Source: Mesorhizobium sp. WSM3859 (GTDB taxonomy: Bacteria > Pseudomonadota > Alphaproteobacteria > Rhizobiales > Rhizobiaceae). Taken from it: 64,000 nt of DNA. The notes beneath the pieces are model-generated. The model ran no database searches, was not told the origin of the DNA, and was given only the letters and a program-made list of their open reading frames with translations. Of this stretch, positions 16,259-24,194 are shown piece by piece; position 1 is the stretch's first letter; each line of letters starts with the position of its first letter. A program made the position numbers and the translations under genes. Where the stretch lies: positions 124,001 through 188,000 of the forward strand of contig NZ_NSGG01000004.1 of the NCBI RefSeq assembly GCF_002295065.1, written 5' to 3'.

Positions 16259-16659
16259 GCCGTCCCCTCGACGTCAGCTGTCGCCATCAACCCGCCACGC
16301 GTTGCGAACCGATTGGTGAGCCCAACTAATATTAGCAGTTTCTTCAGTGACCAGCCAGTTGGCACGTCACTCCAGCTGAGCAGATTTCCGAGACGGGCAT
16401 CGAAATGGATGCTCACCATCCCACCGAATCAAAGTAACTGAGGAGAATGTCCTTTGCCGACGCTTCCCCTGGCGCCCGGCGTTCAGCTTCTTACCGCCTC
16501 GGCGTAGCGGCAAGCGACCAGATTGCAAAGCCGTTCGACCGAAAGATTTGCTGCCTGGGTCCATCGGCTTGATGAAAGTGAGATGCAGCGCACAACCCCA
16601 ACACAACGCAATTCAAGGCGCCGGCCGATACCTGTTCCGGAACATTTTAGCAAAATTGA
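16259..16659. other. Gap of about 400 bp with no recognisable gene
   Basis: No frame has a plausible ribosome site, recognisable motif or rhizobial codon pattern. It presumably holds the promoter of the PanE-like gene on the minus strand. The local A+T content is higher than in the flanking core (for example 16640-16680). Confidence 0.4.
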
Positions 16660-16674
16660 ATGTTTATTTTGGTT

Positions 16675-16899
16675 ATGGAAAACGACCCTGCTTGCCGCGC
16701 CGCCTTGCGCATGATCCGCGCAACGATCGAGGAACACTGCCCGCCGGGCGTGCTTACGAGCGAGGAGCAGGTGAATGGGCACTATGGCCCGACGCTACTC
16801 GACGAGGCCGAGGCACTGTCGGTTGCGATTGTTGCCACCGTGGAGCGGCTGAGTTTTGAGTCCCAAGGGATACCTCCAGCGCCGAGCATAAAGAGGTGA
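16675..16899 (+). CDS. Small hypothetical protein
   Basis: A 74-residue acidic protein starting MENDPACRAALRMIRATIEE. The RMIRxTIEE motif is one I associate with small orphan proteins of rhizobia, but no function is known. The start at 16675 was preferred to 16660 because the first residues of the longer version are not supported. There is no strong ribosome site (TTTTGGTT upstream), so expression is uncertain. It stands in the accessory stretch between flagellar blocks. Confidence 0.5.
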   Translation: MENDPACRAALRMIRATIEEHCPPGVLTSEEQVNGHYGPTLLDEAEALSVAIVATVERLSFESQGIPPAPSIKR

Positions 16900-16992
16900 G
16901 TTTCCACAAGCACCGGGCCTGCCTGCTGCTATGACGTGAGGAGGCCGAGCTGCTCACCAAAAGGCGTCGGGAGGCGCGTAAGCCGGCACCGC

Positions 16993-17214
16993 CTAGCTTG
17001 CCTTGCGGTAGGCCTGCGTGGTCTGAACCGCCTCAAGCAGCTCCTCTTCCGTTCTCCGGCCGCTCTCGAACAAGTTGACCAGTACCAAGGCGGTAGCTTC
17101 GCCTTCCGGGGAGCCCGGCTGGCAACCGCGCTCGCGGCACAGAACGTCAAACACGCGCTTCAGCACGTCGAGGTCTTCCGGATAAAAGGCATTAGGCGGC
17201 AGGTGCCGTTGCAT
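16993..17214 (-). CDS. Small conserved hypothetical protein
   Basis: A 73-residue protein starting MQRHLPPNAFYPEDLDVLKR and continuing VFDVLCRERGCQPGSPEGEA with an ALVLVNLFESG helix. I recognise this as a small family common in Rhizobiales with the shared LPPxAFYPEDLDxLKRVFD opening; its function is unknown. The internal ATG at 17214 is used because the 27 residues of the longer frame are not conserved. The predicted fold is helical and soluble. Confidence 0.65.
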   Translation of the reverse strand: MQRHLPPNAFYPEDLDVLKRVFDVLCRERGCQPGSPEGEATALVLVNLFESGRRTEEELLEAVQTTQAYRKAS

Positions 17215-17380
17215 CTCTCTGTTCCCGTTGGGGGCGAGAGTGCGTTGGTCGCTCTCAAGCAGCGGAGGCCATAACATAGCCGCTGACCAACGCACCTTGG
17301 CGGCTCCTGCCCAGACTGTCTATTGCATTTGATGTAGCGGCCGAAATCTTCGGCCGGCATTACGCTTAAATGAAAGCTTC

Positions 17381-17503
17381 TTATCCGGCAGGATGTTGGA
17401 TCAGCACGGCGTATGCGAGGCCAACTAGCAGGATGAGCACAAGCCCAGCAATGACGATGCTAATGGCGATCCAGAGGCGTCTCGATTTCTTATCGGTGCT
17501 CAC
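17381..17503 (-). CDS. Small single-helix membrane peptide (tentative)
   Basis: A 40-residue peptide starting at GTG 17503 with a basic N-terminus (VSTDKKSRRLW) followed by one hydrophobic helix (AISIVIAGLVLILLVGLAYAVLI). Basic residues before the helix suggest the N-terminus is cytoplasmic. No family recognised and only a weak ribosome site, so the call rests on the clean positive-then-hydrophobic layout. A minus-strand terminator lies 37 bp upstream of it, so it would need its own promoter within that gap. Confidence 0.4.
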   Translation of the reverse strand: MSTDKKSRRLWIAISIVIAGLVLILLVGLAYAVLIQHPAG

Positions 17504-17539
17504 TCTGCCGGCTGCCCAGTTTAGTCGCGCAAGGCGACA

Positions 17540-17567
17540 AAAAGCCCGCCGGCCGAAGCCAGCGGGT
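17540..17567 (-). terminator. Rho-independent terminator on the minus strand with no clear upstream gene
   Basis: On the minus strand CCCGCTGGC pairs with GCCGGCGGG (8-9 bp, one mismatch) around a TTCG tetraloop and is followed by CTTTTTG. This is a textbook terminator, yet no convincing minus-strand gene lies between it and the next plus-strand gene, so it may end a small RNA transcribed from roughly 17600-17820. Confidence 0.65.
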
Positions 17568-17826
17568 GAAGTGGGGTCTCGGCCCGGCACGTGGGCCAAG
17601 AAAGTAATCATGCGCTCACAGCCGGCCGGGCGCGCCTACAAATGTTAAGACCACGCAGGCTGCGGTCGCGCCGCTGTCTACACCGTCTAGAGGTCGGCAG
17701 CCGCTGCCCGGATAAATCGTTCTACACAATCCTCAATCGGTGGACTCGCGCGACATATCGGCAGCTAGTGTGTCTCCCCGTCAGGCCAGAAGGAGGGCAA
17801 CGCCTGCGGAATCCGGGAGGAAAACG

Positions 17827-18030
17827 ATGTCTGCGAACAAAGAAGACTTTCGAACGAACAGAGCCGACTATCTGCTTGCCGCGAAGAAAGGTCGAGCGAA
17901 CGCTCATGATGATCGCAATGAGTTGCTGACAAAGGAGATGTGCCAAAGGGACTGGCGCTTAGCAGCATTGGCAGCAAATCCGTGTAACAGCTTGCCGGAA
18001 CCGAGGAAGCCGAACCGCCCGGTTCTGTAA
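17827..18030 (+). CDS. Small hypothetical protein with a strong ribosome site
   Basis: A 67-residue polar protein starting MSANKEDFRTNRADYLLAAK, rich in Lys, Arg and Asn, ending EPRKPNRPVL. GGGAGG lies exactly six bases before the ATG, the best ribosome site in this part of the accessory stretch, which is the main reason for calling it. No domain recognised; no signal peptide or membrane helix. Confidence 0.5.
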   Translation: MSANKEDFRTNRADYLLAAKKGRANAHDDRNELLTKEMCQRDWRLAALAANPCNSLPEPRKPNRPVL

Positions 18031-18710
18031 GAAAGCGGAAATCGCCTCATGGGCAAGGCTTCCAGCCTTTGCGCTGTTCAGGCGCCTTCGCAGCCTCCTC
18101 TGTTCACACGACGGAAGCTTTAGCCACAGCTGATATAACCTTCGTCAGCCGGTGCAGTGTATCTAGTGCCCTGCCGGTCAGGCCCGGCTCGTGGAGCCTA
18201 CCCCGCTTCGCGCCGGGCCGCCCGGGGCACGGCATCCGGACAGAGAATCAGTGAAATGTAACCAACCGTGATATTCATGCAGCCTTGCTAATGTAACCTC
18301 TGCATCGGCCGACTCCGCCACCCCGAGTCGGCTAGACCCGACGGTTCAACCCAACGCCCCAACAGAGCGCAGAACTGTCGGGCCGCCTATGAGCAAGGCG
18401 TCCACCCCTTCCGCTGCTCTGGTGTCACGGCATGGTTCGTGAATTGCAGGTTCCGGTCATCCCGGCCGGCGGCGCGGCACTCGTGGCAATAGACGATTTT
18501 AATCAGATCCCAGTGAAGACAGGGCTGGTCCGGGCCGAACCGTTTGACTAGCTGGCGATGCCAAGAACCGCTCGGCGCTGGCAGCCGAAGCAGTGAACTG
18601 ACAAACCCGTGCCGGCGGCCAGTTTGCCTCCCAGCGTGCTTTCTGAAAACGGATATTCCTTGCCCAATGGCGATCCTCGTGCTGAAGGGGTCGCCGCACC
18701 GATGAGGGAT
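18031..18710. other. Gap of about 680 bp with no supported gene
   Basis: Open frames here (for example 18069-18254 and 18499-18736) lack ribosome sites and recognisable protein character. No terminator-grade hairpin or dispersed repeat was found by eye. It may be decayed sequence in the accessory stretch. Confidence 0.4.
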
Positions 18711-19097
18711 TTATTCCTGACGCCTGCCGGCTTCAAGCTCTTTCAGGAAATAAGCTTCATTGAGGAGCTTTTCCCAATCCGTGCCGAAGCGCTCAATCAG
18801 ATCACGAGCCTGTGCTTCCGTGAGATTCGCTTCTCGTGACAGTCGGCCGACCAGCAGGTCAAATTCGGTAAGATCATTTTCTGGCAAACTTCCGTCGCGG
18901 TGCTGCACCGCTCCCGCGATCACCTCGAAGACGCTGCCAACTTCCTCATAGATCTCGCTGACCTCGATGCCCTCCCGGTCCGCAGCTTCCATAAGTTGGT
19001 CAGTCAGATCGCTTATCGTGGCAGGGTCATCCGTTACCGCTTCGGCCAGATGCTCTGCCATCCAACGCTCGAGAAAATTGGCGCCGCGTGTGCTCAT
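18711..19097 (-). CDS. DUF768 family protein
   Basis: A 128-residue acidic soluble protein. Its opening MSTRGANFLERWMAEHL and the following EAVTDDPATISDLTDQLMEAADREGI match DUF768, a family found almost only in Mesorhizobium and of unknown function. The C-terminal half (LVGRLSREANLTEAQARDLIERFGTDWEKL) is a helical extension. DUF768 genes are multicopy and scattered in accessory DNA in that genus, which supports both the organism call and the accessory nature of this stretch. Confidence 0.8.
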   Translation of the reverse strand: MSTRGANFLERWMAEHLAEAVTDDPATISDLTDQLMEAADREGIEVSEIYEEVGSVFEVIAGAVQHRDGSLPENDLTEFDLLVGRLSREANLTEAQARDLIERFGTDWEKLLNEAYFLKELEAGRRQE

Positions 19098-19250
19098 TTT
19101 TTCACAAGCATGAGCAGTATGTTAGGTTCCGCTCACCTTTTCGAAACTTTCTCCCGCGGGCCGCGTTGCCTTACGCTCATTTGGTGCATCGGGAAGCATC
19201 TTCAATTTGCGGTCGTTGCCTTCCGAGGTTACCAGCGAGGAGGGAACCAC

Positions 19251-19472
19251 GTGTCCAAAAGGTTTTTCGTCGAAGAGATGGACGGCGATTTGCCGATGGC
19301 CGGCCGCGAGATTACCGCGGAGACGCCTGAAGAGGCGGTCGCCCGCGTGATCAGCGACGCTGTGGTAACTGAAGATTGGGAAGCCAGCGCCGACGAGAAA
19401 TGGGTCAGAGTGACGGATAGCGAGCGTGGTACAATCTATCGATTTCAAATCCCGGTTAAGACGGCTGATTAG
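19251..19472 (+). CDS. Small hypothetical protein
   Basis: A 73-residue protein starting GTG (reading MSKRFFVEEMDGDLPMAGRE) with AGGAGG seven bases upstream. A predicted mixed alpha/beta fold: ITAETPEEAVARVISDAVV helix, then WVRVTDSERGTIYRFQIPV strands, like small DUF-type rhizobial proteins that share the EMDGD and TPEEAV pattern. Function unknown. It is divergent from the DUF768 gene with 153 bp between starts, a likely shared promoter region. Confidence 0.6.
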   Translation: MSKRFFVEEMDGDLPMAGREITAETPEEAVARVISDAVVTEDWEASADEKWVRVTDSERGTIYRFQIPVKTAD

Positions 19473-19552
19473 CCGCCTTGTCGTCCGCGCCATTTCCTGG
19501 CTGTCTGTCAGACGACAACGGCTTCCAGGCTGCCTACTCGCCTTTGCGTGGT

Positions 19553-20005
19553 CTAGGGCGCGGCACGCGGCGGCACCTGATCGAGCAGGGTAACGTCCTC
19601 CGGACCTGCAGGCGGCAGTTCGCCGTTGGGGGTGAGATTGTTGATCGCCTCGGGCAAGTCCCGGGTTATCCTGGAGATCAGTTCATCGCGGGACAGCCCG
19701 GTCTGCATTGAGAGGGAAGCCAGGGTTTCATCATCTATTGCCGCCTCGACCTCGTTTGGTTCAATCGGCTGGTTGGGTCCGGGGCTAACCCAAGAATCCA
19801 CCTTCGACCCGGCTCCCGCATCTCGGAAGCGGTCGACGATATCGCCAAGCGCTGTTCCGGATACGCCTTTCGACAGTTGGTCCAGGATCCCGCCCTGCGG
19901 ATTGTTCGGATCGCGATTCCCGCGCAGCAATTCCCCGATCTTGTCGCGATTTTGGTATGCGAGCACGCCTAATATGGCGACAGCCAGTCTGCCCAGATTT
20001 GCCAT
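19553..20005 (-). CDS. YidB-like DUF937 protein
   Basis: A 150-residue protein starting MANLGRLAVAILGVLAYQNR. The Gly/Asn-rich linker (GGILDQLSKGVSGTALGDIVDRFRDAG), then DSWVSPGPNQPIEPNEVEAAI and LASLSMQTGLSRDELISRI match the YidB/DUF937 family. Members are small soluble proteins of unknown role, often next to stress or envelope genes. GGGAGGAAACC lies directly before the ATG. It is the last accessory gene before the fliJ-like/fliR/flhA block. Confidence 0.82.
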   Translation of the reverse strand: MANLGRLAVAILGVLAYQNRDKIGELLRGNRDPNNPQGGILDQLSKGVSGTALGDIVDRFRDAGAGSKVDSWVSPGPNQPIEPNEVEAAIDDETLASLSMQTGLSRDELISRITRDLPEAINNLTPNGELPPAGPEDVTLLDQVPPRAAP

Positions 20006-20409
20006 TGGTTTCCTCCCATCAATCACAGGGGAAGCGGCCGCGGTCGGAAAAGTTCCGCTGCACTTCCAAAGTTCTGTGGAAAGCCCAATCTGTGGCTTCC
20101 GCGATCACACCATGGTCTGAGCCAGGATGTTTTAGCTAAGCTGCATATGCGGCGGACCAAGGTTCGCCAGGCCGGCGCAGGCTCAGGCAATCTCCTAATG
20201 AGAGGCGCCGGCCACCTTAGCCCGCCGCTAGGTGTGGGGGCACACCGGCGGCGGGCTATCGGCGAATATTAGCAGTCGCTTGACGAACCCGCAGTCCGCG
20301 CCAGACTCAATGGGATGGCTAAGGGCACAATAAGGTCGGCGATACGGTTGCGATCACCTTGATGAGCTGATCATACGCCTCGGACGACAGGCCCCATGGG
20401 TGGTCTGAG
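20006..20409. other. Gap of about 400 bp between the accessory stretch and fliJ-like
   Basis: It contains a strong compound hairpin at 20219-20257: AGCCCGCCGC pairs with GCGGCGGGCT, and inside it GGTGTG pairs with CACACC around GGGG. There is no T-run on either side, so intrinsic termination is doubtful; it could still slow or end the flhA-fliR-fliJ transcript or mark a repeat. No gene seen. Confidence 0.5.
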
Positions 20410-20793
20410 CTACTCCTCGGCCCGCTTCTGCGTGATGAGGTCGAGCCGCTCGCGGTCGGAGCGCTCGCGCTCGTCGCGGCGGCGCACGTCCTTGTAGGCG
20501 CGCTCGACCATGTTGGTGCGCGCCGTCGCGATGGCGATCAGCGCGGCTTCCTGCTTGGCATCTTCCAGGTTCTGTTTCTGGCGGCCGAGCGCGTCGGTGA
20601 TGCGCTTGTGGTAGAGCGCAGGAAAGAGGCCGGCGAGCGATTTGTCGGTGTCGAAACGCTCGATCAGGTCCTTGGCCTCGGCTTCCGCCTTCACGGCGGC
20701 GGCGAGGAAGCCGGCATGGCGGGTTTCGTGCAGCGCCCTCAACTGCTCCTGCACCTTGACCAGTTTCTTCAGACGGTCTTTTCGCGTGGTCAT
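20410..20793 (-). CDS. FliJ-like flagellar export chaperone (candidate)
   Basis: A 127-residue, almost wholly helical and highly charged protein (KDRLKKLVKVQEQLRALHETRH, then DVRRRDERERSDRERLDLITQKRAEE), a long coiled-coil hairpin as in FliJ, the central stalk of the flagellar export ATPase. Five bases separate it from fliR, so it is the last gene of flhA-fliR-orf. No other fliJ candidate is next to fliI. The assignment is by shape and context, since FliJ sequences are poorly conserved. Confidence 0.6.
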   Translation of the reverse strand: MTTRKDRLKKLVKVQEQLRALHETRHAGFLAAAVKAEAEAKDLIERFDTDKSLAGLFPALYHKRITDALGRQKQNLEDAKQEAALIAIATARTNMVERAYKDVRRRDERERSDRERLDLITQKRAEE

Positions 20794-20798
20794 GGCCC

Positions 20799-21551
20799 CT
20801 ACCTCGCCAGCGTGAGGTCGACGAAGCCGTCGACGAACAGCGACAGCAGCGTGCCGACGGCGAAGTAGAAGATGATCATACCGCCGGCGATGACGAAGGG
20901 CAGCGAGATGAAATAGACCGGGATCTGCGGGGTCAGCTTGTTCACGAAGCCGATCGTCAGATTGACCAGGATGGCATAGGCGACGAAAGGGCTGCCGAGG
21001 CGAATGACCAGGAAGAAGGCGTCCGACACTGTGTCGGTTACGTCGACCAGCGCCGCTTGCGGGTTGAAGAACACATTGACCGGCGCGACCTGGTAGGAGG
21101 CGACGAGCGCCTTGACGATCTCGTGGTCGAAGTCGAAGACGAACAGCAGAAGCAGCGCCGAGAACGAGATGATGGCGGCAAGCGCCGCCTGCGGCTCCGG
21201 CTCCTCGATCGCCGGTCCGCCCGAGCCGCCATAGCCGATCAGCGTGGCGATGGCCGAGCCCATGAAACGCAGCGCTTCCATATAGAGCCTAGTCATGGCG
21301 CCGATCAGCCCGCCGACCAGAAGCTCGGAGACGATCATCGGCGCCAGGATCTGCGGGCGCGGATCGACGAACGGGTAGATACGATCCCACAGGAAGGCGA
21401 GCAGGCCGCCCGTCGCGGCCACCGAGACGAACAGCCTGATCTGCAGCGGCACGCGGGCGCTGGACAGGCCGGGCATCAGCATGAAGCAGGCGCCGATGCG
21501 GCAGAAGGCGAGGAAGGCGGCGATGACGACGCCTTGCGAGAGCGCGTTCAC
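20799..21551 (-). CDS. fliR: Flagellar export gate protein FliR
   Basis: A 250-residue inner-membrane protein of the type III export gate, assembling with FliP and FliQ. Visible landmarks: [33 protein letters not shown] at the N-terminus, the [24 protein letters not shown] segment, and a hydrophobic end [28 protein letters not shown]. Length is normal for the family. The start is GTG at 21551, overlapping the flhA stop as GTGA, which implies translational coupling. Confidence 0.93.
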   Translation of the reverse strand: MNALSQGVVIAAFLAFCRIGACFMLMPGLSSARVPLQIRLFVSVAATGGLLAFLWDRIYPFVDPRPQILAPMIVSELLVGGLIGAMTRLYMEALRFMGSAIATLIGYGGSGGPAIEEPEPQAALAAIISFSALLLLFVFDFDHEIVKALVASYQVAPVNVFFNPQAALVDVTDTVSDAFFLVIRLGSPFVAYAILVNLTIGFVNKLTPQIPVYFISLPFVIAGGMIIFYFAVGTLLSLFVDGFVDLTLAR

Positions 21552-23635
21552 GAGATCGTTCCGAGCACCTTGATCTCGACGCCCTTGGCGATCTCGACAT
21601 GGCTCAGCACCGGCAGCGTGGTGAACAGCCGCTCGATGATCATGCGCACATAGGGGCGCGCGTCGGGCGCGGTGACGAGCACGAAGCGCTCGCCGGCCTC
21701 GAGATGCTTGCGGATCGCCTTGGTGGCGTCCTGGCCGAACTCCTCGAGCTGGCGCGGATCGATGTCGAACTCGCGCACCTCGCCCTTGGCGTCGCGCTTG
21801 AGGCTCTGGTGGAAGGCAAGATCCCAGCGGTTGCCGAGGCGCAGCACCTTGAGCATGCCGCCTTCGGAGAGGTCGCCGCAGATCTGCTGCGCCATGCGGA
21901 TGCGCACATGCTCGACAATCTGCTCGGTGCGGCGCACATGGGGCGCGATCTCCGCGATGGCCTCGATGATCAGATGCAGGTTGCGGATCGAAACGCGCTC
22001 GGCGAGCAGCAGCTTCAGCACCGCCTGCAAGCCGGGATAGGAGATATGCGAGGTGCAGATCTCGTCGGCGAGCTTGCGGTATTCCGGATCGAGCCGCTCA
22101 AGCAGCGCCTTCATGTCCTTGTAGGACAGAAGCTGCGGCAGGTTGTTGCGGATCACTTCGGAAAGATGCGTGAGCAGCACCGACATGTTGTCGGCGAAGG
22201 TGAAGTTCTCGCGCCTCAGGTCCTCGGCGAAGGTTTCCAGCACGGAATAGGCGCGCATCCCGAAGGCCGGCTCGCGGATCTCCTCGCCGGGGATTTCCGG
22301 CACGCCGCGCGTGCCGAGCAGCACCATGATCTCGCCGACGCGCATCTGATATTCGGCGACGACCGTGCCGTGCACCTTGATCTGGTAGCTCTTGGGCGGG
22401 ATGGCGAAGTCGTCGGCGACACGCACTTCCGGAACGACGAAGCCGTATTGCTGGGCGAATTTCTTGCGCATCTTCGACATGCGGAACACCAGCTCTTGAT
22501 GCGCCACCATCAGCCTTGTCGAAAGCTGCTTGCCGATCAAAAGCTCGATCTCGGCGGTGACCAGCGAGGCCTTGACCGAGTTCTTCTCCTCTTCGACCTT
22601 GTTCGCCTTCTCCTGCGTCTTCAGGGCTTCGGCGGCGGCAAGCGCGCGGTGCTGGCGCAGCGGGATGATGTAGCCGAGGCCGGCCATGCCGCCGGCGAGC
22701 GCGAAGAAGGGGAACAGCGGCAGGCCGGGCATCAGGCCGAGGATGACCAGCAGCGAGGCCGCGACATAGAGGGCGCGCGGATGCGCGCCGAGCTGGCCGA
22801 ACACCGCCTGGTTGGCCGAGCCGCGCGTGCCGCCCTTGGAGACGAGCATGCCGGCGGCGAGCGAAACGATGAGGGCCGGGATCTGGGTGACCAGGCCGTC
22901 GCCGACCGATAGCTTGATGAAGACGTCGGCCGCCTGGCCGAGGCCCATGCCGTGGCGCAGATAGCCGATGGCGATGCCGCCGACGATGTTGATGGCGGTG
23001 ATGATGAGGCCGGCGATGGCGTCGCCGCGCACGAATTTCGAGGCGCCGTCCATCGAGCCGAAGAAGGAGGATTCCTCCTCCAGCTCGCGGCGGCGCAGCT
23101 GCGCCGTCTTGTCGTCGATCATGCCGGCGGAGAGGTCGGCATCGATCGACATCTGCTTGCCGGGGATGGCATCGAGGGTGAAGCGCGCGCCGACTTCGGC
23201 GATGCGGGTGGCGCCCTTGGTGATGACGATGAAGTTCACCACGATCAGGATCATGAAGACAATGAGGCCGATGACGAAATCGCTCGACATCACCAGCTTC
23301 GAGAAGCCCGAAATAACATAGCCAGCGGCATGCGTGCCCTCATTGCCGTGGGACAGGATCATGCGCGTGGTGGCGATGTTGAGCGACAGCCTCAGCATCG
23401 TGGCGATCAGCAGCACGGTCGGGAAGGATGAGAAATCGAGCGGGCGCTGGATCCACAGCGCCACCATCAGGATCAGCACCGAAAGCGCGATCGAGAAGGC
23501 CAGGCCGATATCGATGAGGAAGGCGGGGATCGGCAGGAACAACACCGCCAGGATGATCACGATGCCGAGCGCGAAGAACACGTCGCGGCCGTTCTTCGCC
23601 ACCAGGCCGGACGGGAGTGTTTCGCTGATCGCCAA
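21548..23635 (-). CDS. flhA: Flagellar export gate protein FlhA
   Basis: A 695-residue protein forming the cytoplasmic ring and proton-linked part of the export apparatus. The N-terminal half has about eight membrane helices ([55 protein letters not shown] are the family signatures), the C-terminal half is the soluble substrate-docking domain ending [10 protein letters not shown]. The start is placed at TTG 23635 ([10 protein letters not shown]) after GGGGACGAC; an ATG at 23695 would add residues inside the promoter region. A flagellar direct-repeat promoter lies 46 bp upstream. Confidence 0.95.
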   Translation of the reverse strand: MAISETLPSGLVAKNGRDVFFALGIVIILAVLFLPIPAFLIDIGLAFSIALSVLILMVALWIQRPLDFSSFPTVLLIATMLRLSLNIATTRMILSHGNEGTHAAGYVISGFSKLVMSSDFVIGLIVFMILIVVNFIVITKGATRIAEVGARFTLDAIPGKQMSIDADLSAGMIDDKTAQLRRRELEEESSFFGSMDGASKFVRGDAIAGLIITAINIVGGIAIGYLRHGMGLGQAADVFIKLSVGDGLVTQIPALIVSLAAGMLVSKGGTRGSANQAVFGQLGAHPRALYVAASLLVILGLMPGLPLFPFFALAGGMAGLGYIIPLRQHRALAAAEALKTQEKANKVEEEKNSVKASLVTAEIELLIGKQLSTRLMVAHQELVFRMSKMRKKFAQQYGFVVPEVRVADDFAIPPKSYQIKVHGTVVAEYQMRVGEIMVLLGTRGVPEIPGEEIREPAFGMRAYSVLETFAEDLRRENFTFADNMSVLLTHLSEVIRNNLPQLLSYKDMKALLERLDPEYRKLADEICTSHISYPGLQAVLKLLLAERVSIRNLHLIIEAIAEIAPHVRRTEQIVEHVRIRMAQQICGDLSEGGMLKVLRLGNRWDLAFHQSLKRDAKGEVREFDIDPRQLEEFGQDATKAIRKHLEAGERFVLVTAPDARPYVRMIIERLFTTLPVLSHVEIAKGVEIKVLGTIS

Positions 23636-23680
23636 TGTCGTCCCCAAATCAAGACCCGCCACGCACAAGGCAGGCCCTCG

Positions 23681-23716
23681 ACCGTAACCCTCCAAGCTTG
23701 CGCGAAGGTGGGAGAG
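23681..23716 (-). promoter_or_regulatory. Flagellar direct-repeat promoter upstream of flhA
   Basis: On the minus strand the proximal half-site TCGCGCAAG (23697-23705) is a perfect consensus; the distal half-site CTCTCCCAC is weak. Ten bases after CAAG is TACGGT (23681-23686). On the plus strand two further CTTGC half-sites at 23729 and 23740 repeat the 11-bp period. Confidence 0.55.
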
Positions 23717-23757
23717 TGGCTACGGGACCTTGCCACGGTCTTGCGAAAGGATGGCAA

Positions 23758-24057
23758 ATGCTTCTGATCACCGGCACGGTTCGGCTGCCGGCCGAAAGGT
23801 TCGAACAGGCAAAGCCGGCGATGCAGCGAATGATCCTGGCAAGCCGCGCCGAACCGGGCTGCCTTCACTATTCCTATGCGCAGGATGTGCTGGACGCCGG
23901 GCTCATCCATGTTTCGGAAGCCTGGAGCGACCGCGCCGCGCTCGAAGCGCATTTCAAGTCCGCGCATATCACCGAATGGCGCGCGAGCTGGGCGGAGCTC
24001 GGCATCGGCGACCGCAAGCTTACACTCTACGAGACAGACGGCGGCGCGCCGACCTGA
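23758..24057 (+). CDS. Putative quinol monooxygenase (ABM domain)
   Basis: A 99-residue single ABM-domain protein (YgiN type, dimeric ferredoxin-like fold). It reads LITGTVRLPAERFEQAKPAM, then RAEPGCLHYSYAQDVLDAG, SEAWSDRAALEAHFKSAHITEW, the hallmark helix-strand order of the family. Members oxidise quinols or small aromatic compounds without a cofactor; the substrate is unknown. AAAGG precedes the ATG at 23758. It is divergent from flhA and begins the second non-flagellar insert. Confidence 0.88.
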   Translation: MLLITGTVRLPAERFEQAKPAMQRMILASRAEPGCLHYSYAQDVLDAGLIHVSEAWSDRAALEAHFKSAHITEWRASWAELGIGDRKLTLYETDGGAPT

Positions 24058-24194
24058 TCCTGCGAGGCACGTAAGCTAATTCACGCACCGTCAAATTGGC
24101 GCCACAAGCGGTCGGCATTGCGGTTGCCACGCATAGTTGCCGCGCGTATCACCCATGGCAGCTGTTTTCTCCCGCATACCGGCGAGCCGTTCAC

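Noticed and set aside
18069..18254. Possible small gene in the 18.0-18.7 kb gap
   Set aside because: No ribosome site and an unlikely composition.
14327..20409. Prophage or integrative element in the accessory stretch
   Set aside because: No integrase, transposase, phage structural gene, tRNA or flanking direct repeat found.
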